NCBI GenBank assembly: GCA_029213075.1
Contig: JARGPO010000030.1
Coordinates: 1-64,000, forward strand
Origin: Legionellaceae bacterium
GTDB taxonomy: Bacteria > Pseudomonadota > Gammaproteobacteria > Legionellales > Legionellaceae
Direction of reading: 5' to 3'
Length of the DNA stretch: 64,000 nucleotides
Positions within the stretch are counted from its first letter, which is position 1, and every line of letters begins with the position of its first letter. Under the pieces are notes generated by a model. It saw nothing but the letters and a program-made list of their open reading frames with translations. It was not told where the DNA came from and ran no database searches. Position numbers and translations under genes: made by a program. Shown here in pieces: positions 46,495 through 55,931 of this stretch.

Positions 46495-47931
46495 ATGCAA
46501 CTAATACCTACTATACTTTGCGGCGGAGCCGGTTCCAGACTTTGGCCTGTATCAAGAGAGCTACATCCAAAACCTTTTATAAAACTAAACGATGGCTTAA
46601 GTCTCCTACAAAAAGCATTTTTAAGAGGAGCAACACTACCAGACGTCGCAGAAATATTAACTGTTACCAATAATGAGTTTTTCTTTAAAATAGAAGAAGA
46701 ATTCCAAGAAGTTAATCAAGATAAAATTAAAACGTCATTTATTTTAGAGCCATTTGGTAGAAATACTACGGCGGCAATTGCGGCGGCTGCTCTTCAAGTT
46801 GAAAAACATCATAGTAAAGATTCACTTCTCTTAGTTTTAGCAGCCGATCACCTAATTGAAGATCAAAAATCATTCCAACAAGCAGTAACCGAGGCTATTC
46901 CTCTAGCAACAGCAGGCAAACTAATTACTTTTGGTATGCGGCCACATGAGCCTAACACTGGCTACGGATACATAGAGGCTAATGGCAATGATGTAATTCA
47001 GTTCGTTGAAAAGCCAACTGAAGAATTGGCCAAACAATATTTAAAAACTAAAAGGTTTTTATGGAATTCCGGAATGTTTTTATTCTCAGCTGGTGCGATC
47101 TTACAAGAAATGCAAGAGTATTGCCCAGAAATTCTTAATTCGATAAAATCATGCCTAAAAGAGTCAATTGAAATCAAAAAAAATACAAAAACAGAACTAA
47201 TGCTTGAACCAGACAGCTTTAGGTTAGTTGCTGATTGCTCTCTTGACTATGCTGTTATGGAAAAGTCCACGAACATATCGGTTATACCATGTGATATTGG
47301 CTGGACTGATGTTGGATCTTGGCAAGTTCTCGGTGATCTTATCTCTCCAGATGAAAAAGGCAACCGTATTAGTGGTGACTCTTGTCTACATGATGTAACT
47401 AATTGCTACATTCAAAGTGATACAAGATTAGTTGCCGCAGTTGGCGTTGATAACCTCTTAATAGTTGATACCCCTGATGCACTATTGGTTGCTGATAAAG
47501 CCCGCTCGCAAGATGTGAAGCACATTTATACAAAACTTAAACAATCAAACAATGAAATCCATAAATTACACCGTACGGTTCATCGCCCATGGGGAAGTTA
47601 TACAATTTTAGAAGAAAGTGCTAACTTCAAAATTAAACGAATTGTTGTACAACCAGGTGCTAGTCTCAGTTTACAAATGCACCATCATAGAAGTGAGCAT
47701 TGGATAGTTGTTAGTGGCATGGCTAAAGTCGTTAATGGTGAGGAAACATTCTACGTTAATATTAATGAATCGACTTATATTCCTGCAGGTCATAAGCATC
47801 GACTAGAGAACCCAGGTGTCTTAGACTTAGTCATGATTGAAGTACAAAGCGGTGAGTATTTAGGCGAAGATGATATTGTCCGATTTGAAGATAATTACGG
47901 TAGGACAGTCAACGATGTCGAGCAAAACTAG
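46495..47931 (+). CDS. manC: Mannose-1-phosphate guanylyltransferase / mannose-6-phosphate isomerase
   Basis: A two-domain type II enzyme of 478 residues. The N-terminal nucleotidyltransferase shows ILCGGAGSRLWPVSRELHPK, LAADHLIEDQ, and VEKPTEELAKQYL. The C-terminal cupin isomerase shows RPWGSYTILEESANFKIKRI, MHHHRSEHWIVVSGMAKVVN and YIPAGHKHRLENPG. It makes GDP-mannose, the precursor for Gmd/Fcl at 19850-21903 and for mannosyltransferases. It is 14 bp downstream of the GT4 gene and overlaps the start of rep by 17 nt. Confidence 0.95.
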   Translation: MQLIPTILCGGAGSRLWPVSRELHPKPFIKLNDGLSLLQKAFLRGATLPDVAEILTVTNNEFFFKIEEEFQEVNQDKIKTSFILEPFGRNTTAAIAAAALQVEKHHSKDSLLLVLAADHLIEDQKSFQQAVTEAIPLATAGKLITFGMRPHEPNTGYGYIEANGNDVIQFVEKPTEELAKQYLKTKRFLWNSGMFLFSAGAILQEMQEYCPEILNSIKSCLKESIEIKKNTKTELMLEPDSFRLVADCSLDYAVMEKSTNISVIPCDIGWTDVGSWQVLGDLISPDEKGNRISGDSCLHDVTNCYIQSDTRLVAAVGVDNLLIVDTPDALLVADKARSQDVKHIYTKLKQSNNEIHKLHRTVHRPWGSYTILEESANFKIKRIVVQPGASLSLQMHHHRSEHWIVVSGMAKVVNGEETFYVNINESTYIPAGHKHRLENPGVLDLVMIEVQSGEYLGEDDIVRFEDNYGRTVNDVEQN

Positions 47932-49942
47932 TGACTCACTAAATCCAAGTCAAATGGCCGCTGTAGTGTATACAGATGGGCCTTTGCTTGTATTAGCTGG
48001 GGCTGGAAGTGGTAAAACGAAGGTTATAACTAAAAAAATCTCCTATTTAATTCAAAAATGCGAATATAAGCCGCAAAGTATCTGTGCTGTTACCTTTACG
48101 AATAAAGCCGCTAATGAAATGAAAAAAAGAATTAGCACAGAACTACCTCAAGATTCTCGTCGCGGCCTAAAGATTGCGACTTTCCATACTTTGGGGTTAA
48201 GTATTATTAAACGCAACCATGACCTTTGCAATCTCAAACTCGGATTTTCTATTTTTGATACTGAGGATTGCATACAGATTCTTCGTTCATTACTACCAAT
48301 ATCTGCAGCACAAGATAAAGACGTGTTACGTCAAATAATGCATAAAATATCCACTTGGAAAAACGATATGCTTGCACCAGAAGATGTTGCAAGGCAAATT
48401 CAAAGTGATGACTTATCCATTAATACCGCAATTTTATATCAAAAATATCAACAATCATTACAATCATATAATGCCGTTGATTTTGATGATTTAATTCGCA
48501 TCCCCACGCTCTTATTAAAAAATGAAGCTAGCGTATTAGAATATTGGCAAAACAAAATTCGCCATCTTTTAATAGATGAATATCAAGATTCTAATAACTG
48601 CCAATACGAGTTTGTAAAGCTTTTAGTCGGTAGTCGTGGCGCTCTTACTGCCGTTGGCGATGATGATCAATCAATTTACGCCTGGCGTGGTGCACGCCCT
48701 GAAAACCTTGTTAAACTCCAAGAAGATTTTCCTCGTTTAAAAGTAATAAAACTAGAACAAAACTACCGCTCAACTGGACGGATACTGCATGCTGCAAACA
48801 CATTAATTCTCAACAATCCGCACTTATTTGAAAAAAAATTATGGAGCAAGCTTGGTGAGGGTGACTTAATTAGGGTGTTATGTTGTCATAATGAACAAGA
48901 TGAAGCCGAACAAATAGTCTCAGATATCATTAGTCATAAATTACGTAACAATATAACCTATAACAACTACGCTATTCTCTACCGTGGCAACCATCAGTCT
49001 AGAATCTTTGAAAAAATCTTACGTAATCACAGTATTCCCTATAAGATAAGTGGCGGGCAATCCTGGTTTGCCAAAACAGAAGTAAAAGATATATTTGCCT
49101 ATTTAAAGCTTCTCTGCAATGATAATGATGACGCTGCCTATTTAAGAGCCATTAATACACCAAAACGCGGGATAGGAGATAAAACTTTACAAGCACTAGG
49201 AGATTATGCAAAAAGCCGCGAACAGAGCCTATATGCTTGTTCTGATCATCTCGCTCTTTCAACACTAATCAATGAAAACAGCATAAAAGCACTCAAAACG
49301 TTTAAAACCTGGATTTTCAACATTAAGTTACGCTGTCAAAGCGAGCCAATCCTTCCTGTTCTAAAAGATATGGTGGATGCGATTGACTATGAGTCTTACT
49401 TATACGAACTGCATGATACACCTCTCAAAGCTCAACAATGTATGAATAATGTTATAGAGCTACTTGAATGGGTAGAAAGGATCGTCTCAAAAAATCCTGG
49501 TGATAACTTATCTGATGGAATAAGAAAACTAATTCTAATTGATATTTTAGATAAATCAGACGATGCAGATGTAGATACACTCCAATTAATGACCCTACAT
49601 GCCGCCAAAGGACTAGAGTTTCCATTTGTCTACCTAACTGGCATGGAAGAAAACATCCTTCCACATCATGCCAGTATAGAAGACAATCAAATAGAAGAAG
49701 AAAGACGCTTAGCTTATGTTGGCATAACTCGAGCCAAAAAAGCCCTGACCCTAACCCTTGCTAAACAACGCAAAAAAGCGGGAGAACTTCATGCATCACA
49801 ACCAAGCAGATTCTTAGATGAACTCCCACAAGAAAGCTTGGAGTGGCATGGTCAAAAAGGGGAAGTAAATCCAGAAAAATCAAGAGCAGTTGCAGGCTTG
49901 CATCTCTCGGGACTTAAAAGTATGCTAGGGCAAAATTCTTAG
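47915..49942 (+). CDS. rep: ATP-dependent DNA helicase Rep (UvrD/Rep family SF1A)
   Basis: A 3'-5' helicase that helps replication forks pass bound proteins. The start region SLNPSQMAAVVYTDGPLLVL leads into the Walker A LAGAGSGKTKVIT. VTFTNKAANEMKKRI, LLIDEYQDSNNCQYE (Walker B), AVGDDDQSIYAWRGARPENL and the C-terminal LMTLHAAKGLEFPFVYLTG follow. At 675 residues it matches Rep (673) better than UvrD (720). The ATG at 47915 is chosen over the earlier 47870 start; it lies inside the end of manC, with AGGA upstream. Confidence 0.92.
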   Translation: MSSKTSDSLNPSQMAAVVYTDGPLLVLAGAGSGKTKVITKKISYLIQKCEYKPQSICAVTFTNKAANEMKKRISTELPQDSRRGLKIATFHTLGLSIIKRNHDLCNLKLGFSIFDTEDCIQILRSLLPISAAQDKDVLRQIMHKISTWKNDMLAPEDVARQIQSDDLSINTAILYQKYQQSLQSYNAVDFDDLIRIPTLLLKNEASVLEYWQNKIRHLLIDEYQDSNNCQYEFVKLLVGSRGALTAVGDDDQSIYAWRGARPENLVKLQEDFPRLKVIKLEQNYRSTGRILHAANTLILNNPHLFEKKLWSKLGEGDLIRVLCCHNEQDEAEQIVSDIISHKLRNNITYNNYAILYRGNHQSRIFEKILRNHSIPYKISGGQSWFAKTEVKDIFAYLKLLCNDNDDAAYLRAINTPKRGIGDKTLQALGDYAKSREQSLYACSDHLALSTLINENSIKALKTFKTWIFNIKLRCQSEPILPVLKDMVDAIDYESYLYELHDTPLKAQQCMNNVIELLEWVERIVSKNPGDNLSDGIRKLILIDILDKSDDADVDTLQLMTLHAAKGLEFPFVYLTGMEENILPHHASIEDNQIEEERRLAYVGITRAKKALTLTLAKQRKKAGELHASQPSRFLDELPQESLEWHGQKGEVNPEKSRAVAGLHLSGLKSMLGQNS

Positions 49943-49959
49943 GCAAATAGGATGATGTC

Positions 49960-51243
49960 ATGGATAATCGAATGTATGAAGATACTTGTGGAGATTATGA
50001 ACTAGCTGCAAAATTTGTGAAGTTTCTCATATCTGAAAGCAAAGAAGATCTGAATAAACTAAGCTTATCTGAAAAATTTAGGGCTAGATATATCAGTCAC
50101 AATGAAAGCGTTCTACGCGGTATGAGAAAAGCCTTTAAAACAGAGTTTAAGACCCTTTGTGATGACTTTAATAACCCTGACTGTCTTCTAAATGATGATC
50201 AAAAACACTCTCGCCTAACCAGGTACCTATGCTTATTACCTCTAGCAAATATAAAACCAGGTAATGGTTGCCAAATACCAGAGTTTAATACCGATACTAA
50301 TAGATGGGAGCTAATACCATATAGAGTATCACCAATTGAGCTATTACCAACATCTGGAGCCCAAGCATTAGTTCTTGAGGACTATGACCGTTCTTTTGCC
50401 TACGGGCTTACCCCTCTTAATAAGCCAAATGAAGGTGCAAGATTTAAGCCTCAACCACACCTGGTTCTAACAAACCCTCTATACCCAAACAATCAGGCAT
50501 ACTTCACCCAGATATTTTTAAATTTTGAGTCTGTATCAGGAAGATATGAAGCTAAAAAACAACGATTCAGGGAGTGGTTAAAATCAAGCTATGAGTCTTG
50601 TGGTGAAACCAAGGCCAGAATTCATGGAATGGGATTAGCCGGCAAACTAGCATATATGCCTCTATTTGATAATGACGCAAAACCATATATATCGAGAGTG
50701 GACATTCATGATGCGTACGGTTTATCCGAAACATTAACGTCAAATTATGAGCAAGAATGGCAAAATTCAACAATAAAACCTGAAGTCCATATACAATTGG
50801 CGAAAAATCATTATAATATCGGCAAGATATTACCAGGATGGTATGCTTTTGATGAGAATCGTCAAATAGATAATAAAAAATTCTACAATGGATATGCGTA
50901 TAACTTTGCTGCTAGCATAATATTAGGAGGACTAGTACAGTCTCTTCTTACAAGGCCTATGCACTATTTGGTTATCCCGCTCTGCAGAACCATACTAAAA
51001 CATAAAATGGAATTGGCACTAATAAGTGCGTTAATTATGATATTTTGCATGGTTCCCTGGCTACTCGCGACAACGGCTGGGGTAGCAGTGACAGTAATGA
51101 CAGCGGCATATGTTGCATATAAACTAATTGAACCAATAAAAGTATTACTTGGTTTTAATGAAAAAGATACTGCTAAATGTCATAAAATTGATGCTATTGA
51201 AGAAAAAGAGGTTGAGGATAATAGGGCAGCCACTATTGTATAA
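49960..51243 (+). CDS. Hypothetical protein with C-terminal membrane segments, putative effector
   Basis: No family can be named for this 427-residue protein. The first 310 residues are soluble. A segment ARIHGMGLAGKLAYMPLF followed by YISRVDIHDAYGLSE looks faintly like the nucleophile elbow of an alpha/beta-hydrolase (G-x-S-x-G), but the expected serine is replaced by glycine. Two or three hydrophobic helices near the end (AASIILGGLVQSLLT, MELALISALIMIFCMVPWLL, GVAVTVMTAAYVAYKL) precede a short charged tail. AGGA lies 7 nt before the ATG, and the gene follows rep by 17 bp, so it may be co-transcribed. Confidence 0.55.
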   Translation: MDNRMYEDTCGDYELAAKFVKFLISESKEDLNKLSLSEKFRARYISHNESVLRGMRKAFKTEFKTLCDDFNNPDCLLNDDQKHSRLTRYLCLLPLANIKPGNGCQIPEFNTDTNRWELIPYRVSPIELLPTSGAQALVLEDYDRSFAYGLTPLNKPNEGARFKPQPHLVLTNPLYPNNQAYFTQIFLNFESVSGRYEAKKQRFREWLKSSYESCGETKARIHGMGLAGKLAYMPLFDNDAKPYISRVDIHDAYGLSETLTSNYEQEWQNSTIKPEVHIQLAKNHYNIGKILPGWYAFDENRQIDNKKFYNGYAYNFAASIILGGLVQSLLTRPMHYLVIPLCRTILKHKMELALISALIMIFCMVPWLLATTAGVAVTVMTAAYVAYKLIEPIKVLLGFNEKDTAKCHKIDAIEEKEVEDNRAATIV

Positions 51244-51266
51244 AATTCATTAAAAGGTGTATAATT

Positions 51267-51863
51267 ATGTTCCGTAAAACAGAAGTTCCACAAGCCAAAA
51301 AGCCTTCTTTATTTGCAGATTATGATGACTATTCTCTTATTGTCGCGCCAATAATAATTGACGAAAATACACCAAAGCTTAAAAAACACGGAGAAGCCTT
51401 CCATGATAGAGGCCTTACTTGCATTGATATATCCAGTCAATACTTTAAAAAATTCGATTATACAAAAGCAGAGACATACATGCGCGCAGCTTTGAATGAT
51501 ATCCACAGAGCCTTAGAAATATTCAAAACAATCCCTAAGTGTCAAACAAAGAAGATTTCTTGCGAAAAACTTACGCTTGTAATTGCAGCAAATATTGAAC
51601 GTATTCTAGAAGAAAGCAGTCCCAGATTGAAAAAGGAACTGTTCCCACCATCGACTCCTGAGCGCTTAACCAATCCCAATCCCACAAATAAATCCCAGAA
51701 CATAAGTCCTCAAATTAAAAAAAATAGTAGAATCAAAAGAGATGCGTATGATCTGAGAGACCGAAGAGATAGCACCCCTAAGAAAATCCGTCTATTCGAT
51801 ACAATGAATGAAGCTCCACAAAAAGAAAATAGCCCCGTAACAAACGAAGCATTAAAATTTTAA
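51267..51863 (+). CDS. Hypothetical helical protein with basic tail
   Basis: 198 residues, no known family. The middle part (about 30-110) is helical with a spacing that recalls MIT or TPR hairpins (DRGLTCIDISSQYFKKFDYT, then AETYMRAALNDIHRALEIFK). The C-terminal 75 residues are disordered, with Pro/Asn/Lys/Arg. AAGG lies 8 nt before the ATG, and the gene starts 23 bp after its upstream neighbour, so both form one unit. Possibly a host-interaction protein; this is inference. Confidence 0.5.
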   Translation: MFRKTEVPQAKKPSLFADYDDYSLIVAPIIIDENTPKLKKHGEAFHDRGLTCIDISSQYFKKFDYTKAETYMRAALNDIHRALEIFKTIPKCQTKKISCEKLTLVIAANIERILEESSPRLKKELFPPSTPERLTNPNPTNKSQNISPQIKKNSRIKRDAYDLRDRRDSTPKKIRLFDTMNEAPQKENSPVTNEALKF

Positions 51864-51894
51864 TAATGCTAGGATGCTTTGACAATTTACCGCC

Positions 51895-51995
51895 CCCCTT
51901 CCTCTACTTACCCCGCTTTATGCGGGGTATCCAGTCAGATTGATGTTTTAAATTAGCTAAATGTTCTGTACAAGTCTGACCAAGTAGGCTTGGAA
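51895..51995 (-). repeat. Dispersed hairpin element, copy 4, with one degraded 39-bp-type unit
   Basis: In inverted orientation this stretch has, in order, a unit CCTACTTGGTCAGACTTGTA (near 51971-51991), an A/T lead and the hairpin module with perfect 8-bp arms TACCCCGC / GCGGGGTA at 51909-51929. The order unit-lead-hairpin is the same as at 37161-37262 and at the right end of the array near 10330-10412. Confidence 0.7.
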
Positions 51996-52050
51996 AGTAA
52001 ATATCAACAGCGCCTAGTATAAGAGGCTAGGAGCTAGCATTACAAATATA

Positions 52051-52317
52051 TCAAACCTCTTCTAAAGAAGAAGGAGAATAAGACTTTCTTTTGTCTGTTT
52101 CGCCACTTAGCCATTTAGGGCAAACATCTAGGATCTCTGCAATTCTCTCTAACTGATCCTTTGGTGGAACTATATGTCCAAAAATCATGGCATTCGCCAT
52201 ATGCCTTGTAACAAGAAAAACTTTAGCTATAGCCTTGGTTTTCTCTGTCAGATCTTCTGGCAACTCCATTGAATATAATTCTCGATTAAAGCGTTGTGAA
52301 AACACTTTTATGTTCAT
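52051..52317 (-). CDS. Small XRE/CI-like helix-turn-helix regulator
   Basis: 88 residues. The order FSQRFNRELYSMELPEDLTE, then KTKAIAKVFLVTRHMANAMI and QLERIAEILDVCPKWLSGET matches the lambda-repressor-like HTH fold of phage and plasmid regulators (the final LGVSxEWLxxG pattern is visible as LDVCPKWLSGE). AAGGAGAG lies just upstream of the ATG. No other phage gene is nearby, so it is either a stand-alone regulator or a relic. Targets are unknown; the 255-bp upstream spacer may hold its operator. Confidence 0.65.
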   Translation of the reverse strand: MNIKVFSQRFNRELYSMELPEDLTEKTKAIAKVFLVTRHMANAMIFGHIVPPKDQLERIAEILDVCPKWLSGETDKRKSYSPSSLEEV

Positions 52318-52572
52318 TTTCTCTCCTTGATTAATGTCGATAATTATAAGAATTCATCCTTAACCCTATCATTTATAACTCATTTATTTTTAATGGCAAA
52401 GGATTTTTTTCAATATATATAAAAATAATTATTCCTAAAGATCGGATTGTCGGTAAAACATTACCCATGATCTATAACTAGACATAAAGATTATGATTGT
52501 ACTAATTTGTGGATGGAGTGATTTTAGTTTTTATGCAAAGCTATTGGGTATTTTGAGGAATAGACTCCGCCC

Positions 52573-54462
52573 CTATTTTATAGTTGGTTTAGAGTCATCT
52601 GGTTTATATGGATGTTCTTTTTGAACGTTGGAGATTATCTGACTTAATTCAGTACTTCCTACTCGACCATGAGCGTCTTTATGTGTTTTTGATTTAATCT
52701 TCTCTAAATTATCTTTAGAAAATAAGTTACTTATATCTTCATGATTTTCAATACCTTTTAACAATTCCTCCGCCAAACGAATATTTTTTCTTCTTGATTG
52801 AAGCTGTGTGTTTCTAAATAAAAAGAAAAAGTCTTTACCATGTTGCTGTTTCTCTTGTTTGACCCTACCTAAGTATTTATTTAAATCATTCATAATCTTT
52901 TGGTCTTGAGGTGAGTATTTCTTAGTCGTTACACTAGGTTTAGGATTTGATAATATCTTAGACACCATTGCTTGGCTGTCTGAAAGATTTTCTTTAGACT
53001 GACTCTCTTTCACCTCACGCACACCCGATACCACTTCTTGTGTTACTGTAGTAGAGTTCGTTGTTTTTTCTTGTTGCGATGAAGGCTCATCTTGAGCCTT
53101 TTTCCTTGCCAAGTCTTCTGCATCCTGACGAGCATATTGCCTATCAAGTATTTCATAACTTGATTTATGCTTTTTAAGTAACTCATTTAGAGAGTCAAAA
53201 TTATCAAGTAACGACTCATCTGTTGAGGATGGTTTTAACACTTCTTCTAGCTGCTCTCTAATTCTGTTCCAGGTAAATTCATATAGAAACTCTGTTGAAA
53301 GTGGTTCTTCAATAAGCCTATCAAGAGTATTAATATCAATCTTGTCTTTATACTTAAGCAAAGAATCCCTGTTGGTTTTATACCAACGAGTGTTTTCAGT
53401 ATCTGCCGGAGGTGTACTATCTCTTGTAATCCGCGGTGATTTAACCGATGTCCTATTAGACTCAGAAGCTTTTTGGATTATTCCGTCCATTTTTTGTCGC
53501 ATTTCTGCAGTAAGCTCACCTGACCCTTCAGAAACCTCACCTTGGCTAATATCTAGAGGTTCAGGTGTGAGTTTTCTTGGCTGATATTCACCATATTGTG
53601 ATCTTCTAGTATTTGTAATAAGAAAATCTAGTCTCTCTTCATTAGCTTTTATTACTTCTGATAATGCATCTTCGTTATCTTGAAAAATCTTGTCAGCATT
53701 TAATAGGTTCAATAATGGCACTTTTATAAAATTCCATGAGCTGATATAAATATAGTCACTAACTGCATCTGGTTGTTGCAAATGTCTATCTAGAAATTCA
53801 AGATTTTCCTGACTTACCTTATCAATTAAAAGATCTTTGTTCCTGATATACCAATCTTGTGCTGACTCGTCTGGCTCATTTAATTCATTTTCACTAACAT
53901 CCGATGTGGAGTCGGATGTTGTATATCCAGAAAATTGACTTGAAGTTGGCGATGAGCTGCGAATAATTGATATAGGAGTCATGTCCAAAACCGGCTTAGA
54001 ATCCCATTTTATCCCAAATAATGTGCTAGCAAATAAAAATTCACTCAGCTCTTCAAGAATGTCCCATTGAATGCCCTTGCTAATCTCAACAAGTTTGTGA
54101 TTGGAGCTTTCTTTAAGAGATATACATTGTATATGGTTATTATCAAGAGCATTTAATTCATAACTTATTAACTCACATTCCGCTTCCTTAACTGAAGAAT
54201 CATTATAACTAGTGGAAAGCTTGTCACTATAGTTTTCAAGGAACATATTGATAATTTTAGACAACTCTTCGATTGCATAATCTTCTGCGTTTTTATCCGC
54301 ACCTAATTCTTTATCGTAACTTACTTCCAAAAAGACTTTGCCACCACCTTCAATACCAACATCAAAGTTTATGTTGCTTATTCCTAAACTTTCAATTTTT
54401 GCCTTTATCTTAGCAATTAAATCTTCATTAGAAGAAAGATCGATATCTATAATAAATTTCAC
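52573..54462 (-). CDS. Large soluble protein with internal duplication, putative effector
   Basis: No known family. The protein (629 aa) carries two related blocks of about 80 residues, 203-284 and 359-442. Both have the pattern W-Y-x2-N-x-D-x-L, LDR, W-N-x-I and L-x2-L (for example DWYIRNKDLLID versus RWYKTNRDSLLK). Ser/Thr/Glu-rich linkers separate them, and a Lys/Gln-rich helical end follows. The start is taken as GTG at 54462, with GGGAG 5 nt upstream, giving MKFIIDIDLSSNEDLIAKI; a TTG at 54486 is the only in-frame alternative upstream. No signal peptide or membrane segment. Effector status is inferred from style and neighbours. Confidence 0.55.
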   Translation of the reverse strand: MKFIIDIDLSSNEDLIAKIKAKIESLGISNINFDVGIEGGGKVFLEVSYDKELGADKNAEDYAIEELSKIINMFLENYSDKLSTSYNDSSVKEAECELISYELNALDNNHIQCISLKESSNHKLVEISKGIQWDILEELSEFLFASTLFGIKWDSKPVLDMTPISIIRSSSPTSSQFSGYTTSDSTSDVSENELNEPDESAQDWYIRNKDLLIDKVSQENLEFLDRHLQQPDAVSDYIYISSWNFIKVPLLNLLNADKIFQDNEDALSEVIKANEERLDFLITNTRRSQYGEYQPRKLTPEPLDISQGEVSEGSGELTAEMRQKMDGIIQKASESNRTSVKSPRITRDSTPPADTENTRWYKTNRDSLLKYKDKIDINTLDRLIEEPLSTEFLYEFTWNRIREQLEEVLKPSSTDESLLDNFDSLNELLKKHKSSYEILDRQYARQDAEDLARKKAQDEPSSQQEKTTNSTTVTQEVVSGVREVKESQSKENLSDSQAMVSKILSNPKPSVTTKKYSPQDQKIMNDLNKYLGRVKQEKQQHGKDFFFLFRNTQLQSRRKNIRLAEELLKGIENHEDISNLFSKDNLEKIKSKTHKDAHGRVGSTELSQIISNVQKEHPYKPDDSKPTIK

Positions 54463-54682
54463 GTCAACTCCCAGCCTCTCGACCAAATACAGCCATCATG
54501 ACTAATTATAGATCAATATGGGTATCTTGTCACTTAATACAGCGTGTTCGTTATAATTCAACGTCAAATACTAATTAAGGTTTTTTAAAAATAGACTTAC
54601 AGTTAAAATCATTTATAATCTAGAAGAAAATTAAAACATGCTGTCATTAAGCCCATAATGAGCTATAAAGAGACCTAATTTT

Positions 54683-55909
54683 ATGAACTATCAAACAGAA
54701 CTAGTAAGACGACCAGCGCCCTACACTGCATCCGTAATGAATGATCTTGAAAAGAACAATACGGCTGGGGCCCGAGCTAAAATAAATGCCGTAGTTGATA
54801 AAACCACCAGCAACTGGAAATACTTGAACGCCAAATGTTTAATGCAAGAACGTTATTTTGAGGCAGCAATTGAGCAATTAGAAAGCATTGCTAACTGGCG
54901 ACAAAATATTTATGTTTTATTTGCCTTAATACAATGCTTCTCTACTATTGGTAATTATAAAGAAACCCAAAAGTTAATTAGTCTAGTTATGATATCTTTT
55001 GATGTTAACGACCATATAAAAGAAAAACTAATTTACGATATGGCAAAATTTTATTATCACAAAGGGCTCTTATCAGAAGCAGTAAGCTTAATTAAATCGG
55101 TTCCATCTTTTCTAAGAAATGATGAAACAAAAATAATACTAGCTGAAACACTACAAAAAATGGCTAATTATGATGAGACTATTTGTCATCTGCTCAGTGC
55201 TGAATGTCTTGTCACAAACGAGCTCACCCTTTTAGATCAAGGAAACCTTGAGGCTATACGATCTTATCAAAGCATCCAACAGTACATGGATAACCCCAAG
55301 GTTGTTTTTGGTATTGCTCGGATATACATTAATATTGGCACAAAAATAATTCCTGCTACAGAGGGGCATCTACAAACCAAAACAACTCTCTTATCAATGG
55401 CTCTGAAGATGCTGGAAAGAATATCAGCAACAACTACAAGTGCAATATACCTGGCAACTCTAGGAGATTGTTATCTTGGCTTAGAAATGGTTAATGAGGC
55501 TCTTACCGTATATAGTGAGTTCCCTAATCTACCTGATATGATGCAAGATATCGAAGTGAAAACTTTTTTTGAAAATGCACAGTCAACTATTGCAATGATA
55601 GCTCAAACACAACCACCACAAGTTGCCGAGCCGCAAATATCTTATGGTTCAAACCAAGTACCGCAAGAAACTAACTACTACACAAGCAGTCCGCAAAGAA
55701 TGTTTATACCGAACCAAGAACAAACAGGAATGCAGCAAATACATATTGATATGATAAACGAGGCTAAGTTTTTAGAGACCAATGGCAAGTTTATACTAGC
55801 TCATGACATCTACTTAAACTTACATAATGCAACAGCGGACCCTTATTACCTAGAATCAATGCAGCGTTGTGCAGAACAATTCCCAGCCCAATATTACGGT
55901 TACTATTAA
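54683..55909 (+). CDS. TPR-like helical repeat protein
   Basis: 408 residues of antiparallel helix pairs. Segments such as NAKCLMQERYFEAAIEQLES, YYHKGLLSEAVSLIKSVPSF and LGDCYLGLEMVNEALTVYSE show the A/G-Y-A spacing of tetratricopeptide repeats, about five or six in all. A Pro/Gln/Tyr-rich linker (about 310-355) precedes a last repeat (FLETNGKFILAHDIYLNL). It has no enzymatic motif; a binding or scaffold role is likely. AGAG lies 11 nt before the ATG. Its neighbours are a putative effector and the convergent Mla lipoprotein gene. Confidence 0.6.
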   Translation: MNYQTELVRRPAPYTASVMNDLEKNNTAGARAKINAVVDKTTSNWKYLNAKCLMQERYFEAAIEQLESIANWRQNIYVLFALIQCFSTIGNYKETQKLISLVMISFDVNDHIKEKLIYDMAKFYYHKGLLSEAVSLIKSVPSFLRNDETKIILAETLQKMANYDETICHLLSAECLVTNELTLLDQGNLEAIRSYQSIQQYMDNPKVVFGIARIYINIGTKIIPATEGHLQTKTTLLSMALKMLERISATTTSAIYLATLGDCYLGLEMVNEALTVYSEFPNLPDMMQDIEVKTFFENAQSTIAMIAQTQPPQVAEPQISYGSNQVPQETNYYTSSPQRMFIPNQEQTGMQQIHIDMINEAKFLETNGKFILAHDIYLNLHNATADPYYLESMQRCAEQFPAQYYGYY

Positions 55910-55931
55910 AGCAATTGGTAGTAAGGCTTAA

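Noticed and set aside
52051..52317. Prophage remnant around the HTH gene
   Set aside because: Only one CI-like regulator is present, with no integrase, structural or lysis genes and no attachment-site repeat.
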